64,000 nt of DNA from Haliclona indistincta (taxonomy: Eukaryota; Porifera; Demospongiae; Haplosclerida; Chalinidae). Of the stretch, positions 10,701 to 20,375 are shown in pieces. Below the pieces are notes generated by a model that was not told the origin of the DNA, searched no databases, and worked only from the letters and a program-made list of their open reading frames with translations. Numbering within the stretch: the stretch's first letter is position 1; every line of letters starts with the position of its first letter. The stretch is taken from assembly GCA_964017065.1 (NCBI GenBank), contig OZ024789.1:8818703-8882702 (forward strand), read 5' to 3'. The translations under genes and the position numbers were made by a program.

Positions 10701-13700
10701 CGCATTGCGTTCAATCCACCTCCGGAGGTGGATTGAAAGTGGATTGGAAGCGAATTGCGTTTAGTGCGTGGGCAGACGCGAGTAGATACAAGGCGCTTGG
10801 TGGACTAAACACTTTGAAATGGACGTTTAAAGCTACAAAAGCATCGTTGAAGGCTAAGAAGAGCGTGATGTAGACTTTTTAAAAATCGAATAGCCGCATA
10901 ATTCGCATCCAATTCGCTACATGTGAACGCTCGCGATGCGCATTGAATTCGCTTCCAATTCGCTTTGGCGAGTTTGGGGATTGAATGCGCATCAAAAGTG
11001 GATTCCATGTGAACACGCCTTCAGTTCACTTCACAACACACTGTTGCAAATGTTGCAACTGTTGCAAATGTCATTTATTTAAGAATGAGACTGAACTGCA
11101 CAATCACGGTATCCCGGCAACCATAGATGGGCCGCTTCCTGCACGGTTCACTTTGTGATCAAAAGTGTGGCGCAGTTCAGTTTGGCTCAGTTCCAACACG
11201 CAGTGTGAAAGGGATATAATACACAATTCCAAGCTCTCAAGTGAATGTTATCATTTACATGTGTATTGTGACCATACAATGTAAGTACCTGTCCATTCGA
11301 TCCAGCCAGCATTCCCAGTGGTATCAAGCACTCTGGTTCGGTAGCTTGCCCCGCCTCGTCCACAAACACATGTGTGAAGTGACCCACTGACAGCCCCAAG
11401 CTGTACAGTATACCAGCCGTGACGCACGTGCACACAACTACACGATATCGGACTGCCGAGTCAGCGCTGTCGGTGTCCAGACAGCTCGGGAGAAGGAGAG
11501 AGGAAGGAGGCTGAGAACGCTGAAGAGCGTTGAGTCGAATCAGAGCACCTTGCTCAAGATGACCGCTAGATAACAGACGCTCGGCCTGTGCAAGAGAAGA
11601 GATATCAGCTACTGTCAAGAGAGCTAACTCACTAGGAGATCAGCTGCACTGTTGGAGGGAGCACATGCCAGCACTCGACAACTCCCGCCACTAATGTGAT
11701 ACACCTGTAACCATGACAACACAGAACTAACTCATACTAATCATAAATAATTTGACATGTTAAAAATTTTGTAAAATTATGCTGTTGAGGCTCAAAATGA
11801 GACCTTTAGAGATGTCAAATTTAAACGAAAAGATTCATCCGAAAATTTTGGTACATTTTTATGTGTATTTTGACTTAATTTTGACTGTTTATTTTGAGCA
11901 AAAAAAGTACAGCTAGCAAACCTGGAGTATTGCTTCGACTATGGTGACAGTTTTTCCAGTGCCAGGCGGACCGAATAGAATATATGGAGCAGGACGACAC
12001 TGGGCCGCTAGAATACGAGTCACGGCTGATCGCTGACGATCGTTCAGGAGAGTGTTGAAGTAAGTTGAACAGTGAGGAAGAAGGGGAGGGAGAGGATGAG
12101 GATCAACTGGAAACAAAACTGGCAAGAAAAGAGCAAGATGAATAAAAAGACATGGTACAGATGTATTGTGAACCTTTCTTGCCGAGTAACCCAGCATTGT
12201 CAATAGCATGGTGCATTCTGCGCAACGGTGTTCTATGTGAGAAAATGATTTTGATTTAAAATGAGAAATTTGTTACATGTACATTTCATTACCTGTTGAA
12301 GGTGAACATTACATCATAGTCTTCGCCATGGTAACGGGCGTGAAACTCGTCTGCAAATTTGACGAGAATGTCCAATTGTCTGACCTATAGTACAGTGCAA
12401 CACTATCATCACATCTTACACACCATCACATTGTACACACACTACACAAATCAGGAAGTTATTTTAATTTCGCTGCTAGTAAGCTTATGCGCAAAACAAT
12501 GAAATTTAAACCACTTTTGGTAGTGCATTGTGCGATTTAAAGAGGGTGTGGCCAATAACAGTCGAGGACACTTTGACTTGCGTAATGCATCGCCAAGAGT
12601 GATAAATGTTCGTGTGGCTTCAGTTCGCTTTTGTGCTAGGCTGGCGCACCGATGACAGTGCGTTATCAACTTAATGCACGGAAAAGTGGGCTGTACGTGA
12701 TTTAATGCGACATGATCTGGATGATCTGATTGGCTGGAGGTCACGTGGTTAACATATTAAAGTTCATGGCTCAATCAACAGATCGATAACACATACACAA
12801 TCTGTACCTCATGGATGTATCCTTCAAAGTGTTGTGACCGACCATCTCCACCTGAACATACACCAACACACAGACATGACATGAAGCAGTACCATCTCAC
12901 TGACCTGGTTCACACACCAGCACCGAGTCACCAACTATCAGAGATGGTCTACCTTCAGCAAGACCAGGAACAGTGAGAGTCAAATATGGACCACATCTCT
13001 GCATACTGACCTGTGAGGGTGATGGTGATAGTAGTGAGGGTGACGATAGTGAGGGTGATAGTAGTGATGGTGATAGTAGTGATGGTGATAGTAGTGATGG
13101 TGATAGTGGTGAGGGTGATAGTGAGGATGATAGTAGTGATAGTGGTGAAGCACACTAACCGACTGTAAGTCAAACACTCTAATCTCCTCCTCTGTTGCTA
13201 CCTCCATGCACTGCAGCAGTGTAGAGAATCGCTCGTGGTATCCTTCCCACGACAGAGGCTGGACAGACAGACAGGAAAAAATCACTTAAACCCAAAATCT
13301 TTATCACCGTAATATCAGCAATTTCGAAACTGTGTTGCACAAATTGATGGTTGCCAAATTGCGTGGCTAGCGTACGTCATGCACAATTTAGAAACTACAC
13401 AAAACTTTTCTGGCAGATCGATCATGGTGCGTGTTGGCATCCATGACCTCGCACAGCCATGTACTAACTTTTTCCACATGGTTAGTAGGTCTAAAGATGT
13501 GTTTGCTGCTTGCAACCATAGTGTTGCAATGCTGTAGATGACAGTTTCTAATTTGCGCAGAAAATCTCGTTTCCCACTTTTTGAAATTGGTACGCAATTT
13601 GGCAACCATCAATTTGCACAACGCAGTTTCGAAATTGCGTAAGATTCCAAAAACCGCGGAACATATTATACATACGTCATCTAGTTTAGGTCGAACGAAA

Positions 13701-15492
13701 GTGATGTCTTCTTTGAGCAGCAGACACTCTCTCAATTCCTCGGACACTGGGTAGTGCTTGAGCCGATGGGGCAGCTTGAAAAACCGATTCCTGAAGCAAG
13801 CGACAGAGAAATGAATATCAAGACATTTTGTTTTACCTAGTGGGGCGTTGACCGGGTAGAGAGCGTGCTTTAACCCTCTCCTGGTAGGAGGGGCCAATGG
13901 CACTTCTCACACGATGAGCTGAGCGATAAGCACGCGTGGGTTCCATGTCTCGCACAGTGTCATCAGACACGTTAGCTCTTAGAGTACACACCATCTTAAA
14001 CTGAGGAAACGAGAGAACCAGAGCTGTAGACAGGCGACCGAGTGACCTGTATGGAGAGATGAGGACTAATGCACAAGATTAGGACAAGATTAACATTTTG
14101 AGGTAAATATTCGGTAAGGAACTTTGCAAGGAGACCAATAGTTTTCACGAAAATGACAGAGATAATTATTGATCTTATGTTACTCCTTTTCAGACATTCA
14201 CAAAACTTTTTCAACTGGGAAACTTCCCCGCTATTATAGTAGTACTGCACTTTTCGAAGATCTTGCATAGAAATGTCTAGACCGGGCGGGAGTATAGCAT
14301 TGACCAATCAAACGCACGGCAATTGCTTTGGCCTGTAATACACGTGACCAAAAGTGAATTTGATTGGTCAGCACTTATTTGTCTTGATATTTTTACTTCG
14401 AAATCTGCTTTAGTGTCCTGTTTCATCTAAAGCAAAACGTGAAAATTTTCAGATCAAGAAAAATTTTCACCAAATTCATGTAAGTGAAAGTTGTTTAACC
14501 TACAGAGCACAGAGAGTTATGTAGGTATACCTTGGTTTGATCTTGACGTTTAATGCTGTTTCTTTGCCGGCAGCTAGCAGAGTGGTGTGAGGAGTGTCAC
14601 CATCCTCACCCTCAGGAGATGGAAGAACAATGGTGACCTGATCAGTGTAGGTCACTGGACGACAGGATATCAGCTCATGATCAGCATTGCCTGTGTTACT
14701 GGATCATATAATAACTACAATAACTAGTCTTGTTCAAACGTTAATTTCAACACTAAGTGGTACACAATAGGCATGCAAAGGCAGGCCTCTGATTGAATCA
14801 AAATACACATCTACATGTACATGTATAATATTACTGTATTTCTTCTAAAGATTCAGCACCTCCTATTTTTCAGCACCTTGTCGCTGAAATGTGTACTAAA
14901 CCTCCAAATTTCGGCAAGCACTTTGGTTCTTCGTCTTAGTAAGTCAACAGCCTGACGTGAAAAGTCCTGTACTTCATGGAAAAGAGCTGTAGACACGTTC
15001 TTGTTCAAAACACGTGCTCGTCGCCAATTATTCGGCACTTCTGAAACTTCTGCCACAACTACTTCCAAATAACTATTGGGCAAGCAAAATTAATCTGAAA
15101 TTATTTCTTTTGTGCTGAATTTTTAGAAGAATACGGTATATCGTCGATTTGAAAACCTAGCCTTCTATAACACAGTCAACACTGAGATGTAGCCAAAGAC
15201 GTTTCTCAAAACTGACTAAAGCAGAACACAAATCCAACCCCTAACTTTGAGCTAGGCTGCAATTATACAAACCAACAAGACTGGACGTTTGATGCTGTTA
15301 CATATTTTTGTTTACAAGTGTTTCTAACGTACCTCACTGTTAATGGCAGCTGGTAGGGTTTGCCCACTTCTACCTCTCCAAAATCCAGTAAACTGTTGAG
15401 CACTATCCCGTTCCTCTCCTGCACTGCGACTTCAGCTGGTGAGGACTGGATACTGGGAACCTGGCTAATAGGTGAGATTCTGAGAGGGAGAA

Positions 15493-15572
<80 letters not shown>

Positions 15573-16686
15573 GGGGAGGTAGGTAGGTAGGTAGGGAGGG
15601 AGGGAGGGAGGGAGGGAGGGAGGGAGGGAGGGAGGGAGGGAGGGAGGGAAGAAGGGAGGGAGGGAGGGAAGAAGGGAGGGAGGGAGGGAGGGAAGAAGGG
15701 AGGGAGGGAGGGAAGAAGGGAGGGAGGGAAGAAGGGAGGGAGGGAAGAAGGGAGGGAGGGAGGGAAGAAGGGAGGGAAGAAGGGAGGGAAGAAGGGAGGG
15801 AGGGAAGAAGGGAGGGAGGGAAGAAGGGAAGGAGGGAGGGAGGAAGAGAGAGAGAGGGAGAGAGGTAGGTAGGGAGGGAAGGATGGAGGGAAGAAGGGAA
15901 GGAGGGTGGGAAGGAGGGAGGGAAGGAGAGAAGAGAGAGAGAGAGTACTTGATAGGAGAAATGATTAATGGAGAAAGCTCACTTTTCTGATGGAGCAATA
16001 GACATGGTCACTGCCCTCCAGCTGAGATGAGCATGCTCGCACTCCAAGCATGTCACTCGTACCTCGTCACCCACATGAGGGTAATACCCTGACTCACACA
16101 CAGCCAGAGAGAACCCAATGTTACCGTCCACGATCCCTTGGACGCCCGTGAACTGAACTACTCGTCCAGTGACCGTCTTCTCGCGTAAAGGTCGAACACT
16201 CGTGACCTCTCCACTCTCTCCCTTCACGCCCACCATTACCCAGTCACCACGATGAGGCAAGTAAGCTGGGTCAACTGTTATCGTGTCAAAAATAATCTCT
16301 TCTTTACCACACACAGCCATCCACCTCCCTCGCCCTCCCTCCTTAACGTAACCAACTACACTCCTCGTCAAAGGCTCCTCTCTTGCTCCTGTTCTCCATT
16401 GCTCAACTAGCTGTACCGACACAGCTCTCCAACCAGCCTCACTGTGCTCCCTAACCGCCTCAACGTGTACAGTGTCTCTTTCGCACGGCCTTTCCCCTCC
16501 AACAATGGCGTCATGGTCATAGAAGACATTGTAGTCAATCATACCACACGGGCCGTCCACGCTGGTAACACATCCAGTAAAGCTACGGTTCTCTCTCTGT
16601 GTACATGTGTAATCTTTCTTCTCCCTCGTGGTATCCTCCTTGTCTTCTTCACCGCCAAAAACAAGTGTCTTGAGCAAGCCGAACAT
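7788..16686 (-). CDS. MOV10L1: MOV10L1-like piRNA-pathway RNA helicase
   Basis: Multi-exon SF1 helicase read on the minus strand. Exon 1 (16686-15983) begins [12 protein letters not shown] and contains the cold-shock/S1-like N-terminal region typical of MOV10L1 rather than MOV10. An upstream in-frame extension to 16728 would need TTG, so I chose the ATG at 16686. Visible helicase exons: GPPGTGKT Walker A (12108-11922), [12 protein letters not shown] motif Ia (11705-11632), [10 protein letters not shown] motif II (11585-11289), [10 protein letters not shown] motif III (10498-10334), VENYRAHE motif IV region (10108-9935), GIITPYHKQ (9630-9541), EEFQGQER motif V (about 9280-9223) and NVAISRAQ motif VI (about 9170-9029). 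A short last exon (7886-7788) encodes [19 protein letters not shown] and a TAA. MOV10L1/Armitage proteins bind piRNA precursors and feed the PIWI pathway in cytoplasm. No lesion was seen. Confidence 0.93.
8375..8893. mobile_element. Foldback element in the last MOV10L1 intron
   Basis: AGGCCTTCTAGGC at 8375 pairs with its reverse complement ending at 8893. The paired region runs inward through TTGGACACCAAAGACAATG. A further imperfect pairing extends inward on either side of about 8515 (the ATATTAGCTAGATTTG region). A second element is nested in the right arm. It is non-coding and sits between the motif VI exon and the terminal exon. Confidence 0.8.
8661..8856. mobile_element. Nested small MITE
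   Basis: CCGTAGATCTGGAAATTTTC at the left end pairs with GAAAATTTCCAGATTTACGG at the right end, about 20-bp terminal inverted repeats around a 196-bp unit. It interrupts the right arm of the larger foldback element at 8375-8893, which gives the relative age: this one is younger. Confidence 0.75.
10135..10310. repeat. GAGT/GTGA tetranucleotide minisatellite
   Basis: Tandem GAGT units with scattered variants inside a MOV10L1 intron. Similar arrays recur in this window at about 28455-28515, 30594-30720, 30900-30985, 34850-34965, 52418-52470 and 63075-63130. Confidence 0.9.
10600..11022. mobile_element. MITE with AAGGCGYGTTCACATGG termini
   Basis: The ends AAGGCGCGTTCACATGG and CCATGTGAACACGCCTT are inverted, around a 423-bp unit. 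The interior repeats GCGAATTCAATGCGCATTG-type words in both orientations, giving a complex foldback. It lies in the intron between the motif II and motif III helicase exons and has no ORF of its own. Confidence 0.8.
12391..12806. other. MOV10L1 intron without recognised feature
   Basis: About 415 bp between helicase exons. A short reading frame on the minus strand (12744-12451) has no recognisable domain and I treat it as chance. I see no clear terminal repeats here. Confidence 0.5.
13020..13145. repeat. GATAGTAGTGATGGT minisatellite
   Basis: A 15-bp unit (GATAGTAGTGATGGT and variants with GAGGGT) is repeated about eight times in a MOV10L1 intron. It opens reading frames in several phases, none of which is credible. 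Confidence 0.9.
13319..13637. mobile_element. MITE in MOV10L1 intron
   Basis: CAATTTCGAAACTG (13319) through CAAATTGATGGTTGCCAA pairs with TTGGCAACCATCAATTTG through CAGTTTCGAAATTG (13637). The terminal inverted repeats are about 45 bp around a 319-bp unit. Non-coding. Confidence 0.85.
14830..15140. mobile_element. MITE in MOV10L1 intron
   Basis: The left end (TACTGTATTTCTTCTAAAG then ATTCAGCA) pairs with the right end (TGCTGAATTTTTAGAAG then AATACGGTA). The inverted repeats are about 28 bp around a 310-bp unit. Non-coding. Confidence 0.75.
15489..15945. repeat. GA / GGGA / GGAAGAAGG low-complexity tract
   Basis: About 70 bp of (GA)n is followed by GGTA and GGGA units and a mosaic of GGGAGGGAAGAAGG units. 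It fills the first intron of the MOV10L1-like gene. Strong purine asymmetry (no C on the plus strand for long stretches) makes slippage or triplex formation possible. Confidence 0.92.
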
Positions 16687-16738
16687 TCTCCGATTCCACG
16701 TGGGACGTGGAGAAACTGGGCGGTGCAACCCTCAACCG

Positions 16739-16890
16739 ATGACGTAATGGCTCGCAGACACCAGAGACAACAGCAACAACTGGGCTTTTTGTTGTGACAT
16801 TAAGCAGAGATTCAGGGCATCAGATGTTCAATAGATGGAGGAACCCACTAGTCACTGTGATCACAGCACAGCAGCTTTGGTGGCAGGCAA
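16739..16890 (+). pseudogene. Relic of Kelch-gene promoter and second exon
   Basis: The 16-mer ATGACGTAATGGCTCG at 16739 recurs exactly at 20336, 40 bp upstream of the first Kelch gene. About 95 bp later (16834-16890), GATGGAGGAACCCACTAGTC-like sequence resembles the start of Kelch exon 2 (GATGGAGGGAGCCCACTGG at 20464), continuing through a GGTCACAGCAC-like segment. It looks like a decayed partial copy lying upstream of MOV10L1. The TGACGTAA core is CRE/ATF-like, so it could also serve as the helicase promoter. Based on eye alignment. Confidence 0.45.
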
Positions 16891-17061
16891 GATGATTTGT
16901 CGTCTCCTCGATCCGCGGGTCGCATCAGCCGGGAAACTGTAGATCTACATGTATCTATGGTGATGGTCATACAAACCCTTCGCGGTACGCGATCGGTCGT
17001 CACAACAAACGCGCGACCGATTCTTATTTGAATCTTGACCGGCCCTGGGTAGCAATCAGAG

Positions 17062-17985
17062 ATGCATCAAAGATCATGTCGCCTTCCACTTCTTCTTGTC
17101 ATCGGTGGCTCGGCATTATTTTTTGTGTTTTTAAAAATAGCAATACCTGTACAGGACGAGTGTCATAAACAGAAAGACGATCTGCTCCAAGAGGAAGGAT
17201 TGGCACGGAAAAAGGAGTATTTTCTAATCGTATCTGCTGTCTCAAGTGATCACTTCATGGAAGCGAAGGATATGATAGGCTCTGCACATAAATACTTACC
17301 AACAAGACTCATCGTGATGTACGACTTGGGCCTAGAGGAAAACGAGAGAGAGGAGCTTAGGAAATTTTGCAATGTGGAATTAAGAAGATTTGAATTTGAA
17401 AAATACCCACCACATTTCATATCTTGGCATAAGTATGCTTGGAAACCTATCATCATCAGAAAACTATTGACACAAGAGGCAGATCATTTGTTCTGGGCTG
17501 ATGCAAGTGTACGATTTGTCGAAGATTTTGAAACCTCGCTTTCAAAGATGGACAAGTTTCCCATCAAAGGGCATCATCGTGAATTCGACATAATCCAAGT
17601 AACGCACACTGGTACACTTAGATATTTCAACATGACCAGAGAATCGATGCAGAATGTGGTGGGCATAGAAAGTGAAATGGTATTGTTTAAGACAAGTAAA
17701 GTGATGATGCATATACTGGACCTATGGTGCGACTGTGCTATGCACGAAGAATGCATTGCTCCTCAGATGGCAATTCTTAACCCTTGTAAATATAATCGTG
17801 TGAAAAAAGGCTCCATCCGATATATTGGATGTCATCGCTTTGACCAGAGTGCATTGAACATCATTATTGTCAAGGGATATGGAATAGAGGTTTATAAGTA
17901 CATTTTTGACAGTGTTATAGACAGATCTCTCTCAGTCATCAATAATCCTTCACTTAAATACCCAGTCAAAATGTGTGAACTGTAA
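17062..17985 (+). CDS. Single-exon type II membrane protein, DUF1647-like putative glycosyltransferase
   Basis: A 307-residue intronless ORF. It has a short basic N-terminus, one hydrophobic segment at about residues 9-27 (LLLVIGGSALFFVFLKIAI), then a luminal-type domain. Features include KYLPTRLIVMYDLGL, a SWHKYAWKPIIIRKLL segment, LFWADASVRF (D-A-S in a sugar-nucleotide-type pocket), several Cys (WCDCAMHEEC), and RFDQSALNIIIVKGYG near the end. This layout resembles the DUF1647 family and related putative glycosyltransferases of the secretory pathway. The enzymatic activity is not established. The lack of introns among intron-rich neighbours suggests retroposition or an ancestrally intronless family. 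Confidence 0.8.
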   Translation: MHQRSCRLPLLLVIGGSALFFVFLKIAIPVQDECHKQKDDLLQEEGLARKKEYFLIVSAVSSDHFMEAKDMIGSAHKYLPTRLIVMYDLGLEENEREELRKFCNVELRRFEFEKYPPHFISWHKYAWKPIIIRKLLTQEADHLFWADASVRFVEDFETSLSKMDKFPIKGHHREFDIIQVTHTGTLRYFNMTRESMQNVVGIESEMVLFKTSKVMMHILDLWCDCAMHEECIAPQMAILNPCKYNRVKKGSIRYIGCHRFDQSALNIIIVKGYGIEVYKYIFDSVIDRSLSVINNPSLKYPVKMCEL

Positions 17986-18017
17986 TCAATCTCACTATGT
18001 AGCAATGTTAATGTTAA

Positions 18018-18753
18018 AGTAAAGTAAAAAAGTTTTAATAAAAAAAACTAAAAAAGTGTAGGGATGACGCTTGCAAAAGTTAAGGAACAAGATGGGATGA
18101 TACTTGCAAAAGTAAAGGAACAAGACTGGATGATGCTTGCAAAAGTAAAGGAACAAGACTGGATGATGCTTGCAAAAGTAAAGGAACAAGATGGGATGAT
18201 GCTTGCAAAAGTAAAGGAACAAGATGGGATGATGCTTGCAAAAGTAAAGGAACAAGATGGAATAATGCTTGCAAATGTAAAAGTCCCAAGTATCCCTACA
18301 TCAGCGGCTTGAAGGAGGACGCAGTCCGATGAAGTAATTAACGGTTGTAAATAACTAGAGCTATCTGTGTTTTGGAGGACGCAGTCCGATTAAGTAATTG
18401 ACGGTTGTAAAAGGTATAGGAAGAGGATTCCATAAATGTCAGTTGCATGTTGTCGCAGCAAGCCGCTGATGTAGGGATACTTGGGACTTTTACATTTGCA
18501 AGCATTATTCCATCTTGTTCCTTTACTTTTGCAAGCATCATCCCATCTTGTTCCTTTACTTTTGCAAGCATCATCCCATCTTGTTCCTTTACTTTTGCAA
18601 GCATCATCCAGTCTTGTTCCTTTACTTTTGCAAGCATCATCCAGTCTTGTTCCTTTACTTTTGCAAGTATCATCCCATCTTGTTCCTTAACTTTTGCAAG
18701 CGTCATCCCTACACTTTTTTTAGTTTTTTTTATTAAAACTTTTTTACTTTACT
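18018..18753. mobile_element. Foldback element with arms made of a 33-bp tandem repeat
   Basis: The left arm (18018-18311) and right arm (about 18447-18753) are near-perfect inverted copies. Each carries about seven units of a 33-bp repeat (core CTTGCAAAAGTAAAGGAACA), flanked outside by an A/T-rich tail and inside by CCCTACATCAGCGGCTTG. The loop (18312-18446) holds a second repeat, GGAGGACGCAGTCCGAT, at about 18314 and 18375; its GGAC-GCA-GTCC core can form a small hairpin. Because 33 is a multiple of 3, each frame opens a repetitive ORF. These are artefacts of the repeat, not genes. The structure is like long-TIR foldback transposons. Confidence 0.88.
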
Positions 18754-20375
18754 TGTTCCTGTTACTTTTTTGATCACTATCAGTTTGAACTTATTAGCTG
18801 TATTCTATGCTATAGCTTTTATTTCATTTTTACAACCCTTTGAGCAGCAGGTACTAGTCTAGTAGATCAGAAGGTACATAGCCTCTAGACAGCTGGAGAG
18901 TCAAGAAACACGGAATGTTATTATCGGCAATCACAAGAATAATGAAAAGGTTTAAATTAGTTAGAGAGGTTGAGAGTATGAGTTGACAACATGATATTTC
19001 TTAGCACTGTGATGGATGAAGAAGAGACTAACACTAACAACTCAGTGGAACACTATGATGGCATGGCTAGTCTGTGGACTAGCTATAGTCCCAGGCTTGC
19101 ATGTTGATGTCGATATCACGATCACAGAGGCTTCTAGCTTTTTACAATGAACAATGTCCAGTTGTCAACAGCACAGGGGTCCTATGGGTATAGCTTACGC
19201 CGGGTAGAGTAAGAAACTAGTAGCCTATAGCTCAGTGAGATCGGGTATCATCACCGTCGTCCGGTTCGCGCCTACCGTGGGTCATGATGTCAGCATAGAC
19301 AGATCAGTGTTATCCAGGGTATGGTATACTGCTTGTTCATACCTCTAGGCTCTAGCTTGCTCGCTGAAGCGCCCAGAGCAGAGAGAAAGCACTGAGAAAG
19401 CGAGAACCGAGCTCAGTTTCAAAACTGATGTGGGCGGAGTCAATGATCAGTAGCGACAAGAGGGTTAATTAATTAAGTCGCTAGTCCAAAACGGTCCAAA
19501 AACCATGTTTTTCAAAGATTACTCGCTTCTGGAAGTGTTTGATGCCTATCTAAGAACTAAGTGCACTACCCCAGATATATACACATGCGATGGTGCAAGT
19601 TTGATAGTGATTCGTTCACTCAGGACAGCGCTAGGCTTGTCAAAAGAAGAAGAAGAAAGAAGATGAACAATTCGCGTGGGCGGCGATTTTGTTTTACCAC
19701 TTTAGAAACGTCTGCCAGCTTCGCCAAAGGTATTTCCATGCTCAGAACAATCGTCTGATCAATCCTAGATGTCTAGAATCTCGAGAAACGCTATAACAGC
19801 GAAGATCTGCAAATTCTCTCTGTCTTGATTTTCGTCGTCAAGCAAGCAGTCCCGGCGACTTTAATAGACGTCCTACAAGCGCTTACACTTCAGAGTCACT
19901 TAGAGATAGTTAAAATGCAGTATAGATGTATAATAATAGAGATATGTGCGAAAACCCATTTTCAACATGAGTAGCCGCCATCTTAATTCGAGGTCATCCC
20001 TACATATCATTGCCGATCGGCAATGATAATTTCTTTTGCCTGTACTGCCCAAAGTCAGAAACATGCTACTGCTAATAAGCCATGCACAGCTTTCTAACAA
20101 TTTATTATTATGCAAAGTCAACAACATTAATTTACTACATTAATTGGAGCTAGAACAAGCGGTTTTATTCATTAATTCCTGCCAAGCATGATGATTTGGC
20201 CCTCAAATTCATGGTTGTGCCTCTTCAGTGGAACTTGAGGCTAAGGTAAGCTCTCAGTTTTGACTGATTTAAAGTTACCTTCAAAAACTACACCCACCCG
20301 TGTAGGCTAGGGTGGAGCATTTTAACGCTCACACTATGACGTAATGGCTCGTATACATAGCTGGTCTACTTCGCT
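18754..20375. other. Intergenic stretch without supported genes
   Basis: About 1.6 kb separates the foldback element from the first Kelch gene. A plus-strand frame at 19561-19758 and a minus-strand frame at 20127-19900 have no recognisable domains. The AGAAGAAGAAGAAAGAAG stretch at about 19641 resembles, in reverse, the TTCTTC stretch of the composite repeat at 42240. The Kelch promoter is expected near 20336 (TGACGTAATGGCTCG). Confidence 0.5.

Noticed and set aside
15465..15998. Minus-strand Pro/Ser/Leu-rich ORF of 177 codons
   Set aside because: Low-complexity GGGA/GA tract within the first MOV10L1 intron, bounded by recognised exons.
16687..16728. Upstream extension of the MOV10L1-like ORF beginning with TTG at 16728
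   Set aside because: No ATG in the extension. The ATG at 16686 gives [12 protein letters not shown], a fitting N-terminus, and TTG initiation is unlikely in an animal nuclear gene.
18312..18446. Possible hammerhead-type ribozyme in the foldback loop
   Set aside because: A hairpin and a CCGATGAAG-like string are present, but the conserved CUGAUGA...GAAA core is not; no support beyond a small stem.
18064..18706. MLAKVKEQDG-type repetitive ORFs that look like a repeat protein
   Set aside because: The 33-bp unit is a multiple of three, so all frames stay open on both strands. The sequence is the arm of a foldback element and the alternative frames are equally long.
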